A stretch of 64,000 nucleotides of DNA from Vicia villosa (taxonomy: Eukaryota; Streptophyta; Magnoliopsida; Fabales; Fabaceae). Location: positions 55,316,336-55,380,335 of the forward strand of contig NC_081183.1 of the NCBI RefSeq assembly GCF_029867415.1, in the 5' to 3' direction. The notes beneath the pieces are model-generated. The model was not told the origin of the DNA and made no database searches. It saw only the letters and a list, made by a program, of their open reading frames with translations. Both the position numbers and the translations under genes were made by a program. How positions within the stretch are numbered: position 1 is the stretch's first letter; every line of letters begins with the position of its first letter. Of the stretch, positions 1 through 10,269 are shown in pieces.

Positions 1-156
1 TGTCCCCTAAGATCAGATAGAATCAATGGATAGGGGAGGTGGCTCGAAAATGCAATGATCACACTTGGATATTCTTTGAAATTTCTTCATGGCTAAGAAA
101 CCAAACTTGCTTCACTAAGCAAGCTCACACTCTCACTCAGTACTGAACCAATTGCC

Positions 157-165
157 TATAAATAG
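157..165 (+). promoter_or_regulatory. TATA box of the plus-strand LTR
   Basis: TATAAATAG is preceded by GCC and followed by a C/A-rich leader. The matching position in the inverted copy (7444-7451, minus) also has TATAAATA. Conservation in two diverged copies supports a real LTR promoter with transcription starting roughly 30 bp downstream. Confidence 0.6.
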
Positions 166-1113
166 AGGCCTCATTCTCATTCAAAAAACACACCAAAGCA
201 ACCATATTCCTTGCTTTCTCTTTCTCTCCTCTTGTTCATTGTTTTTCAAAGTTCTTTGGCAAGAAGAATCGTTTTCTTCAAACCAGAGCTTATCTTTGAG
301 AAGTGAGCATTCTAACATCTCAAGGGAGGTCATTGGAGGTGATCCAAGCACCTGGATCACTTCTGTAGGTGGAGGAACACCATTGTTGCTCTCACTTTGA
401 AGCATCTGCAGTTGGAGGTCCATGGAGTGATTCAGAAGGTTCCAAGGCAAGCCAACCATCCAGACACACTCCTCAGGTCATAGTGAAGCTAACCAGATGG
501 CTGCAGCTCATCTGTAACTCAAGAATCAACACCCTCCATGTTCACTTGAAGCTCAAATCGAGGGAGGTCCATAGAGCAATTCAGGAGGATTCAAGATCCA
601 ATAAGCATTCAGTTAGCATCATTGAGTCTCAGGGAAGCTATTGAGATCATCCATTCAAGCCCAGGTGCTCTAAATCATCCTCACGACCTCCATTTTCAGA
701 GGTAAGTTTCTGAACCTCACCTCTCTAATTTAAGTACTCTTTGTGAAATAGCTCGATTCTATCTTGTTCAGCATCATCAGAGGATTGAAAACCCTCTATC
801 ATCATTCATTTATCTTTCAGTATAGTCATTTAATTTGATTTTGGAATTTTAGGGTTCTTCACGATTTCTGGTAAATTAGTTAGATGTAGTTAATATTAAT
901 TCATGTTAGTTACATATTTAGAATCGTGAGTGAATTTAGAGCAAGTTTCATGTTCACATCATTGCAAATGGTTGAGAGTTGAGAGAGTTCAGAAATTCAA
1001 AATTGATGGAGCTTGAGGTTGAAGACGAAGATGGTGAAGCGCGCCATTTTTGAATTCTCAGGGCAGAGTTTATTTTATTTTGAGTGATAGTTGTTTCATT
1101 AACGAATGAACAA

Positions 1114-1188
1114 CTTGCCCCAGTGGCCACACATGCGCTCTTAGTCTCCTCATGCCCAAAGTCTGGGGTTCGAATCCCCCTCGCCCCA
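1114..1188 (+). other. tRNA-like module 1 in LTR
   Basis: An A-box-like stretch (TTGCCCCAGTGG) is followed about 40 nt later by a T-arm with a 4-bp stem and canonical loop (GGGG-TTCGAAT-CCCC). No clear anticodon arm or complete acceptor stem is seen, so this is a tRNA-derived relic and not a functional tRNA. The same T-arm occurs in the inverted LTR copy at 6.43 kb. Confidence 0.45.
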
Positions 1189-1272
1189 GACTTTTTGTTT
1201 CTTTTATTTTTCAAAGGTTTGCAACTTGTTTTGAAACATAATCAAATGGATGCCAGTTACTAACACCAAGCG

Positions 1273-1343
1273 CGCCTTGGCCCAGTGGTAAAATTTTGAG
1301 TTGGTGACTTCAAGGGCGTGGGTTCAAATCCTCCAAGGGCCAA
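1273..1343 (+). other. tRNA-like module 2 in LTR
   Basis: GCCTTGGCCCAGTGGTAAAA resembles an acceptor stem plus A box, and GGGTTCAAATCC is a B box. The 5' CCTTGG can pair with the 3' CCAAGG, giving an acceptor-like stem. Length (about 71 nt) and order fit a tRNA relic. It lies about 85 bp after module 1. The corresponding place in the minus copy keeps only the 5' part. Confidence 0.45.
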
Positions 1344-1910
1344 AACCTTCTTTTTTAACACTAATTTCCTTCATTTTTCTTCACAACTTCACACAATTAT
1401 TTAACCTATCAAATTAAATCATTTTCACTTCATTTTTCACACACTTGTTATTTAATATACCTATTTTATGAACAATCAAAAAAATCATAAAAATGATATT
1501 TAATTCATATATTTTTATTAGGTATAAAATAGTATGCTTTAAGTGTTTTCTTAAATACTTTAAATATATGTTTTCATTTTGTTTTAACCTAATTATTTGT
1601 GTGAATAATTTTATGATAAAACCCTAACTACTTAGGTCTTGATTAAGTAAAAATCTTTATTTTTACTTTAATTAAGTTGACTTTTGTCAATTTTCAAAAC
1701 TGTTTTCAAATCTCCGATTAAACCAGATGATTAAGGTTTTCAAACAACAAAACCTTATATCATTCCAAATCATTTTCAAATTTTTGTCATAACCAGTACT
1801 GTAAAGTACTGGGCCTCTAATAGAGTGTAAGTCCCAAAAACCTTCTCTTCTTAGCTTGTTTTCAAAACTGTATTTTCAAAATCTCCTTTCTGTTTTCAAA
1901 ACATTCTTCT

Positions 1911-2399
1911 GGTATTTGAAGGGCATTATTCCCGGTGAAACTCTTCAGATACCTATGTGACCTTAGTCCATCTTCACTTCTTCTGTTTTCAAAAATCATT
2001 AACTGTTTATCATAAGTACATTCAACTGTTATCCACCAATTACTGTTGAGGCTCTGTACATACTTCTTCAAAGGCCTCCACTCCATCCAGGTTAGGCTTT
2101 ACAAGCTTTCAATTTACAGTCTTTATTTAAATTACTGTCAAATATAAACTGTGCATATATATTAGTTTAGAACTACATTTGAGTATAAACCTTAGGACAG
2201 TTAAACTATATATATATTATAGGAATATGACCTAGGATTGAGAATGTCTTCCCGGTGAAGGCTCTTTCCTAATTAGAGATCTGTAGTTCAAACCCCCAAG
2301 ATGAATTATTCCCGGTGAAACATCTTGGCAAAAACCTTAGAATCCAAAAATAATAGGACACATCCACCCAAAGAGGAATTATTCCCGGTGAAACCTCTT
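1911..2399 (+). repeat. Class B hairpins: constant ATTATTCCCGGTGAAA loop, variable stems
   Basis: Three sites share a 17-nt loop ([A/C]ATTATTCCCGGTGAAA) flanked by different but complementary stems. At 1911-1953 the stem is 13 bp (GGTATTTGAAGGG with CTCTTCAGATACC, two G-U pairs). At 2296-2328 it is CCAAGATG/CATCTTGG. At 2371-2399 it is AAGAGG/CCTCTT. A fourth site (2233-2271) has loop core CTTCCCGGTGAAGG and an interrupted stem TAGGA..GAG / CTC..TCCTA. Function unknown; the pattern suggests selection on structure or hairpin-templated copying. Confidence 0.7.
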
Positions 2400-2793
2400 A
2401 CCCATTTGCTTAGAGCCAAAATAAGTTCAAAACTACATAGCTTTCTCTTGTGCTATAACAAGGACCCTCGATTAGCCTCCTCTTGGGCTTTGTACAAGGA
2501 CCCACAGGCTTCTTAAAGGCATTTCCAGCTTCCTCTTGAGCTTGTATACAAGGACCCATCAGGTTTCTTATAAACATAGGAACAGGTCTTTAGTCACCTT
2601 TTAGCCTACCCTGGTGAGTTTCTTCCAATTTAAACCAGACTTTAAACAAGCTAAGTTTGTCTCAATTTTACATTGAGTACACCTTTTGGAATGAGAGACA
2701 TGGACAGTCTCTGTCACCCTTATCTTCATCAATCCTCCTTAGTAGAGTCTAGGATCCATGTTTTGGTCATCCTCAGCATTGAGTCAGCCTTCA

Positions 2794-4230
2794 TCTTGGG
2801 CTTTAAACAAGAAGTCTCCCCTAGATAATCCTTCTGCCAATCCTTTCATCCTTTAATAATTAATGGAGTGCTACCCAAATTTATTCTTTCAAAATCCCTG
2901 GAAAGGGTTAGCCTCCAACACATTCTTTTATTCTTTTAAAACCCCTGGAAAGGGTTAGCCTCCAAAAGTCAGTTAATAAATAAATAAAGATTCATTTCTC
3001 TTAGGAGATAATTTCCCCAAAAGAGTCAAAACCCCTGGAAAGGGTCAGCCTCCAAAACAAAACACAAAAACATGATAAAGTCAGTCTTTCACCAAATAAT
3101 TTCTCCAGCTGAGTCAAAATCCCTGGAAAGGGTTAGCTTCCAAAGAAAACAGTCTTTTTAATCTCCAGTAGAGTTAAAAACCAACAAAAACAGTTAGCCT
3201 CAACCTTGGGCTTCATACAAGGCACCCATACAATAAAACTCCCCTGTCAAGAGTCAACCTCAACCTTGGGCATTGTACCAGGCAGATAATAGAGTCTCCC
3301 CAGTGAGTTCTTCATCACTCAGTAGCCACAACCTTGGGCTTTGTACAAGGCATATAAACCATGTTTTCATGTGTCAAAGATTCCTAACACTTAGGATCTT
3401 TCCCCATAGAGTCATCCATACTCAATTCATTTAAGAGTCCGCCACAACCTTGGGCTTTGTACAAGGCAGAAAATAATGTTTTCCCTAGCTAGAGTTAGCC
3501 ACAACCTTGGGCTTTGTACAAGGCACATAAAATAGAGTCATTCATTCAATTATCCTCAACAGTTAGCCACAACCTTGGGCTTTGTACAAGGCACACAAAT
3601 AGAGTCTCCCTAAGTAGAGTCAGCCTCAATTCTGGGCTTCGTACAGAACACCAAATAAATCCATCAAAATAAACACTCTCCAAATAGAGTCAGCCTCAAT
3701 TCTGGGCTTTGTACAGAACACAAAAATACCCTGTAATTAACCCCCAGTGGAGCCATCTCCCAGAGTCAAATAATACATTAATAAATCAATCAAAAAGCCT
3801 CAAGCTTGGGCCTCATACAAGCCAGCTAAAGTCAAATCTTTTATACAGTAGATAGACATAGCTTATCTCTATAGAGAGATATTTTTACTACTCTACCACA
3901 TTCAAACAAACATTACATTTCAATTTCAATTTCAAACAAGTCTCCCATTTAGGATTTTGAAAGGCATGAGCTGGCAGTAAAACCCAGACATGTGCTAACT
4001 TTCCCTAATTTGGACGAGCATCTTTCTTTCATTTAAGAGGCATCTGACTGGCATACTTGTACACACAAGTAAGGTCCCCCTCTTGAATGAAATGAATTCA
4101 ATTATTCTGTCACTCCTTTAAATGTTTGTGGTAGAATAGTACAAATACCTCTCTGTAGAGATAATTTCATGTCTCTTTACTGTAAACAGAGATTTAATTC
4201 CAAGCTTCAACCTTGAGCTTCAAGCAAGGC
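2794..4230 (+). repeat. Class A hairpins: GGCTTTGTA-type 9-nt loop, covarying 5-bp stems
   Basis: About a dozen diverged 19-nt units spaced mostly 55-110 bp apart. Perfect stems with their positions: TCTTG/CAAGA (2794-2812), CCTTG/CAAGG (3204, 3332, 3448, 3505, 3573, 4212), TTCTG/CAGAA (3630, 3700), GCTTG/CAAGC (3804). Loops are always 9 nt and begin GGC or AGC. Units are usually preceded by AGCC(A/T)CAA. Weaker copies sit at about 2481, 2535 and 3264, the last with one mismatch. Stem changes are compensatory while loops stay nearly fixed. Confidence 0.7.
2896..3132 (+). repeat. Class C short hairpins CCCTGGAAAGGG
   Basis: Four copies (about 2896, 2943, 3033, 3121) of CCCT-GGAA-AGGG. Each is preceded by AAA(A/T)C-like bases and followed by GT(T/C)AGC(C/T)TCC. 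They form a 4-bp stem, extendable by AA/TT pairs, with a GNRA-like GGAA loop. They interleave with class A units in the same LTR. Confidence 0.55.
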
Positions 4231-4800
4231 ACCAAAAACATCTAATTTCCCTAGTTAGTTCCCCGAACTACATTAAGCTCTGACTTCCACTAGGGATATG
4301 TAGGCATGAGGTTCACAAGGAATCTCAGCGAGCTAATAAAATACCAAAAATAGTCAGTTTGTTTGTCTGTCTGTCTTTCTTTAATCAATTCAATTCCTTC
4401 TCCTAACACAAAGGAGAAACTTTCCCAATAATTAGCAATAAACACAATCACAATGACACAGAGAAGGTTCCTGTAGAGTACTACAGATATGTAGGGTGTT
4501 TAAACACTTCCCTATGTATAACCGACCCCCCGGACTCCAGAATTTCTAGTCTAGGTGAAATCCCCACACTTAGCAAACTCCTAGGGTTTAGTTGAGATCT
4601 TTTTTTTCCCTTTCCTACTCGTAGGACAAATAAGAAAGTTCGTGTGATATCGTAGGAAGAACTGAAACAAAATTCATCCCACCACGGGCGCATTCACCTT
4701 CCAAATTTCGCGTGAAGGGTCTAGCGTGCCGTCCTCCCAAGTGAAACGGGGAGGTAAAGAAAACGACACCACACTATGGACTTACCAGCCAGCCACACAT

Positions 4801-5450
4801 GATCCATACTTAATATATATATATTTTATATTTTTCTATTTTTATTTAATTTACCTTGTAAAAATTATTTAAAATATTTTAAAAAATCAGAAAAATACAC
4901 AAAAAACGTTTTTAGGTTGATAAAATTCTATATTAATTTTTGACATAAAAATATTTTATTTTCCTTTATAATTAAAATATTTTGTTTAATTAACTAGTAT
5001 ATATTTATATATTTGCTTTTTAATTATTTCAACCTATCAAAAAAATCAAAAAAAATATTTCCTTTTTATTAAATTAAGTTTGTATATTATGAACTAATTT
5101 TGTACATATTTAGAATATTTTTCTCTTTAAGTTTAAATTATGTGTGTAATTATTTGTATAATTATATATTAATTAACTTAATAAACTCCAAAACAACTTC
5201 AAAAAATACAAAAATATTAGTTTTATTTTAAAATTATTTAACAAGCAATATGAACATATTTTAGACTTAATTTTTAGGTTTAAATTTTATTTCTATCTTT
5301 TTCTCATTTAATTAAATTAATTATGCGTTAATTCTAATTAAAATCAACCATCCAAAAAATCCAAAAATATTTCCTTTTATCTTATTGCAATTTAAATTCA
5401 TAGATAAGTGTATAGGTTGTCAAAATCATGTAAATAGAGTAGTTTACATT
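4801..5450. other. A/T-rich LTR interior, no coding signal
   Basis: Very A/T-rich DNA without a plausible reading frame. It is clearly related to 49.08-49.42 kb (shared order of TAAAAATATTTTATTTTCC, TTTTTAATTATTTCAACC and CTAATTTTGTACA..TTTAGAAT motifs). This ties the 1-6.3 kb LTR to the LTR that begins at 38187. Confidence 0.55.
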
Positions 5451-6423
5451 TCTCGCACAATCGATGTAATAGCGTAGATTTATTTTCCGCATTTTACATT
5501 CCCGTATTTTAATTTCTGTACATATAAAACTGCGTGTATGTCAAAGATAATAACTGAAGCGTTAGATCACTAACTTCAAAGATAAAAATACCTGAATCAA
5601 AAACACAATCGCATTTGCACCTCTTAGGGTAATCCCTCTGTTACTATTTTCAAAATCAATTCTACTGTTTCTGATACAAATCCAAAATTTTGTTTACATC
5701 CGGTCAAAGGAGAATTTTCTAAAAGAAATGGAAGAGGACCTTATAAATTTAGGGTAGACCTCCTAAATTGCTTGCTCAAATCAAAACAACAAATGTCTCA
5801 CATATTCACTGTTTTTCAAAACAAAACTTTCAAAAAAGACAACACTTGGTATATATCCAAACAAGGATCATTACGAAGTTAAAGATCTTTTTTTAAAAAA
5901 AACATCTTTCGAAAGATAAAATACTTTGTATACATCCGCACAAGGATCATTACAAAGTTAATTTACAAAGGTATTTTAAAACCACATACAAGCATTTCAA
6001 AGCAAGACAAATGATTCAAACAAAGTGAGCTAAGAAATTAAGAGCCCATGGATAACCATGGATACAAAGGGGTGCTAATACCTTCCCTTTGTATAACCTA
6101 CCCCCGAAACCAAAATCTCTTAAAGGTCTTTTTCTGTTTCTTTTATAAACCTTTCCTTAATTGGATAAAATAAAAGTCGGTGGCGACTCTCTGATTTTCA
6201 AAACTCAAAAACAAAAGAAGAGTCAGTTCGTATCTCACGAGAGATAAAAACCGAGGGCGACACATACACGTATCAATCAGGTACCATACGCGTATGAACA
6301 GAAGGTGCAACCTGATGCATACATGGGCCAACACGCGCTTGGTGTCATAGAGGTAACCCCAATGCCATATGTGTGTTGTCAAGTGTATAGGGCAACAAAA
6401 AGAAAATAAAATCAAAAGGTCTA

Positions 6424-6495
6424 GGGCGAGGGGGATTCGAACCCCAGACCTTGGGCACGCGCTTCACACAAACTCTTTTTACCACTGGGCTATAA
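6424..6495 (-). other. tRNA-like module in the minus-strand LTR
   Basis: On the minus strand, TAGCCCAGTGGTAAAAAGAG (a good A box) is followed by the same T-arm as module 1 (GGGG-TTCGAAT-CCCC) and CCTCGCCC. It sits at the homologous place in this inverted LTR copy, so the module predates divergence of the two LTRs. Confidence 0.5.
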
Positions 6496-7443
6496 CGATG
6501 TATTCGCTATGTATACGCCTTGTAATAAAAATATATTAAACTTGTCCATGAATATTTGAAAATGGCGCCACCACCATCTTCGTCTTCAACCTCAAGCTCT
6601 TCAATTTTTGAATTTCAGAACTTGTTCATCTCTCAACCAAATGGGATGATGTAAACATGAAATCCGTTCTAAATTTCCTCACGAATCTAGATATGTAACT
6701 AATATTGATTTATATTAACTAAAACTATCTAATTCTTCAAAAAACACGAAGAACACATAAACCCTAATTTTAAAATTAAATGATGATGAAGATGAATAAA
6801 TGAATGATGATAGAGGGTTTTTAATCCTCTGATGATGCTGAACAAACTGGTATCGAGATATATTAAAAAGAGTACTTAATAAGAGAGTTTGAGTTTGAAA
6901 AAATACCTTTGAAAATGGAGGTCGATGGCTATGGTGGAGGGCTTCTGGCTATGGACAAACGATCACAAAAGCTTCCTGGGGACTCAGTGATGCTAACTGA
7001 ATACTTATTGCAACTTGAATGCTTCAGAATTGCTCTAACCGACCCCTCCTATTTGAGCTTCAAGTAAAAATGGAAGATTGTGATTCTGCACTTACAGGTA
7101 GGCTGCGACCATATGGATAGCTTCACTACACCCTAAGGAACGTGTTTGAGTGCTTGGACTTGTTTGACACCCTCTGAATTGTTCTTTAGACCTCCAACTG
7201 CTTAAGCTCCAAAGTGAAAGTGGCTATGGAGTTTCTCCACTTAAAAAGTTATCCAGGTGCTTGGATCACTTTTAATGAACCTCCTTGAGATGTTAGAAGG
7301 CTTACTTTCAAAAGAAGAGCTCTGGTTTGAAGAATTCGATTCTTCTTGCCAAAGAACTTTTGAAAACCATAAGCATGAGGAAGAGAAGGAGAAAGCAAGA
7401 ATTGGAGTTGCTTTGGTGTGTCTAATACTAAGGTATGCACTTG

Positions 7444-7451
7444 TATTTATA
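7444..7451 (-). promoter_or_regulatory. TATA box of the minus-strand LTR
   Basis: TATAAATA on the minus strand, aligned with the plus-strand LTR TATA box at 157-165. Confidence 0.55.
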
Positions 7452-8681
7452 GGCAAAGAGTTCAGTGTAATTGCAGAGGAGTGAGCTTTCTTAGTGAAGT
7501 CATTTTGGTTTCTTGGCCATGAAGAAATTCAAGGAATCTTGCAAATGTAATCATTGCATTTTCGAGCTAGCTCCCCATCCATTGATGTCTTCTGATCTTA
7601 GGGGAAAATTCTGATGCAGAGGAGAGCTTCAAATTGTTGGGAGAAGATTCCTTTGGTTATTCATCCATTGCCATAAATTCTCAAATGTAATCATTACATA
7701 ATCACATGCCTTTGTTTTTGGGAATATTCTTCAATCCTTATGCAATGATGAAAATTAATGCATGGCATATTTACTTATGTGTTATGGATCGTGTAGCATC
7801 AATTGGTAGAGGTATTTGCACGAATTTTCAAAGTTCCAAATTGTACATGACCTATAATTTCTCTTCATGAGGCCAACTTTGAACAAGCATAACTCCTAGC
7901 TCAAAATGAATTTGGAGAAGGTTGAGCATAATTTGGAAATCCCTTAACATGTACTTCAATTCATTAGTTTGGAGTTTCTTCAAAATCACTTGGGAAAATT
8001 GTGTAAAATGGGCCTAAAGTTGGAAGAAAACTAGGTTAAAAACACTTAGAATTTGTTCTAAGCTTTTATGACCTATAACTTCCAAAGTTCATATCTTTTA
8101 AATGATTGATCTCTTGAAAAAAGATCCAATGTGAGAAGTTGTTTTATTTTGAAAGATCTACAACTTTCATATTGAGGTAATGTAAGTTCTTGAGCCATGT
8201 TTTGAGTTGTGGACCCATGTCCTGATTAAAAGTCAACTGTCAAGGTGAATTAGGTCTGAAACCCTAATTGTAGATCAGATGAAATTGATGACTGTAGGTC
8301 TTGAATTGAAGTACAATGACCAATGGATATTGTCATATGGATCATTTGAAGTTGATTGAAACCTTTGAGTGATGCCCTTGAGCTTTGTAGGGTTTCCCAA
8401 ATGTGGTCCCTGATTTTAGTCCTTGATGGGCTCAAAACCCTAGCTGAGCAAACCTGAGTCTAGGTGACTGGTGTCTAATCAACCAGAGGTGAATGAATGA
8501 ATCATTTGAGTATTGCGATTGTATTAGAGGTTAATCTGATATTGATTGGTCCTTTTCCTGAAGTATCTTATCCTTGAGCACCCTCGATTGAGTACCAGAT
8601 GAATAAGTGACTTTTCTGAGTACCTGTCTTGAAATTTCTGGAGATGTGACATCTCAGGGGGGTCAAAATTAGGGTATGACA

Positions 8682-8853
8682 CAACGTACTCCCAATCACC
8701 AAGAGTTACGCCACCTAACTTCATGTGAATTCCAAGTATTTTAAGTCGATCGCCCCTAAGAAAATCGGCGAAAGATCTTATCATCTTCCCAAGCATGTAG
8801 TAATAATCCTCGTCAGGATTCAGGCAGGTGATCAACCTCGTGTGCCCATACAC
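8682..8853 (-). pseudogene. Unrecognised open fragment cut by the LTR
   Basis: An open minus-strand stretch of about 57 codons (…HTRLITCLNPDEDYYYMLGK… then RSFADFLRGDRLKILGIHMK) runs to 8682, exactly where the LTR begins, after which the frame continues into LTR text. The composition (acidic DPDEDYYY-like run, then a basic segment) looks like real protein, but I do not recognise the family. It has no ATG and no upstream partner I can identify. It could equally be chance or a fragment of another transposon. Confidence 0.25.
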
Positions 8854-8899
8854 ACGACAATGGACTTACACATTCCTCAATGCAAACTATATGCACTCT

Positions 8900-9986
8900 C
8901 AATCTGATTATGGCAACTCTAACCCCAAGTAATAATTTAATCTTCAAGAATCCATCATTTCAGTTCTTACATATGTTAAGCACTTAGGTTGAGTGCCAAT
9001 TACCATTAGAAACCTCAAAATGTCACTATTATTAATTCATCTCACAATCTTACATCTACCTATTAAGTTCCGTTTTTACAATGAATAGTATATGGTTGAA
9101 TTCCTAAGAAAGAGAGGCAAACTTTAAAGGATATAGTCGACCAAGTCTTTCCCTAGCCAGAATTCAACCAAATACAACTACTCAATGTATCCAACTTCTC
9201 TTCTGTTATTGCGAATCTAACACATAATATCTAACAAGGTTGTTGTTTCTCTCCTTCAACGAGTGATAAATCATTTTCTTAGTCTAACAATCATAATCAT
9301 TCAAGTATAAATGTATAAATATTTAGAAAATTAATCAAATAACGCAAGCACAATACAACCGCAAATTGTCGTAGATTATTCCTATGATAAATAATTAAGT
9401 CCGGCGTAAACTCGCTTAATGATTCGTGAAAATTATTATCTAAGAATAGACTCTCCTTACTTATTTATCTCTAGTATGGCTTGGGACACCACTACACATA
9501 TATATTAAGCTATTTTAAGCTAACCGTTCCAAAGTGTACGAAATCTTTACCCACCTTTTGTTGTTGAAGGCGTTACAAAAATTTCCTCAGGCATCACTTT
9601 TAAATCATAAAAAGAGCCTAATTTCCTCTGAGCGTTGGGTTGTTAGGAAATAACAATATATAATTAATTAATTATAACTTATAAAATCTTATTTTAAAAC
9701 CTTAAATATTTATTCAATTTAAATGTTAATTAGACTATACCCTTGTTTATATTTGATAGGTTTTAAAATTTATCGAGAGTATGACCTTAATAATATTTTG
9801 AATAAATAAAAATATTTAATCATTATAACGATAATAAGATAGTAGTTAAAATAAATTAATACTAAAATTTACTCGATGTAACGGCTTACCGGTAATGAAG
9901 AAAAATTCTACCGAAATCTCACTAACTTTAGAATTTTACCAAAGAGAGTTTAAACCACACAAAACTAATTTGTTTTAATAGATGAA
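8900..9986. other. Non-coding stretch, nothing recognised
   Basis: A/T-rich DNA between the inverted LTR and the Helitron terminus. No convincing ORF, tandem repeat or terminal repeat seen. It may hold the old host sequence into which the Helitron inserted, or further decayed element remains. Confidence 0.4.
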
Positions 9987-10014
9987 CTAGAAGTCTTCCC
10001 GTGCGATGCACGGG
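9987..10014 (-). terminator. Helitron 3' terminus: hairpin plus CTAG
   Basis: On the minus strand CCCGTGC-ATC-GCACGGG (7-bp stem, 3-nt loop, 9998-10014) is followed 7 nt later by terminal CTAG and then T. This is the diagnostic Helitron 3' signal (hairpin then CTRR), which tells the rolling-circle machinery where to stop. Confidence 0.85.
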
Positions 10015-10269
10015 GAAGTTATATTTAATTAGTCATAAATGTAAAATCTGCGTAAAAGTAATTTATAAATTAAATAGATATATTACCTAAAATTTAATAA
10101 TATTAAAAGAGAGCAAAACAAATATAAAGATAGAATAAAAATAATAATTGACAGATGTTTGAGTTTAGGGTAAATGATATAAATTTAATATTAATAAAAT
10201 TTGATGAAATAGATCAGTAACAATTATTTTAAATTTTGAAATACTTCTTTGTAAACGACATTTAATGTG

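Larger units (their letters stand above)
1..6262 (+). mobile_element. Long LTR (Ogre-like Ty3 type), 5' start outside window
   Basis: A non-coding block with a TATA box at 157-165, tRNA-like modules near 1.1-1.35 kb, hairpin arrays at 1.9-4.2 kb, very A/T-rich DNA at 4.8-5.4 kb, and a GGTGGCGACTC-type tail ending near 6262 in GCGACA. Two related segments, near 4487 and 6061, repeat the theme 'CTTCCCT(A/T)TGTATAACC'. The first 1.3 kb matches the reverse complement of 6.3-7.6 kb, and that minus copy continues to a recognisable LTR start at 8681. The window therefore opens about 1.1 kb inside the LTR. No gag or pol is attached, so this may be a solo LTR. Assignment to the Ogre/Tat lineage rests on remembered family style, not on a domain. 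Confidence 0.45.
6263..8681 (-). mobile_element. Related long LTR on the minus strand (5' part)
   Basis: Read on the minus strand it starts at 8681 with TGTCATACCCTAATTTTGAC, a typical long-LTR start. It reaches the segment homologous to window position 1 near 7607 and stays homologous to 1-1300 down to about 6.3 kb. It then stops next to the end of the plus LTR, so only its 5' two-fifths or so are present. It carries a TATA box (7444-7451) and one tRNA-like module (6424-6495). The 7.6-8.65 kb part includes typical LTR text such as GACCTATAACTTCC. No coding region. Confidence 0.5.

Noticed and set aside
954..1214. Minus-strand ORF containing GARGIRTPDFGHEE
   Set aside because: It is the reverse translation of a tRNA-like T-arm, a well-known source of spurious predicted proteins.
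6143..6415. Minus-strand 90-codon ORF
   Set aside because: Spans the junction between the two inverted LTRs, so it cannot be an ancestral gene.
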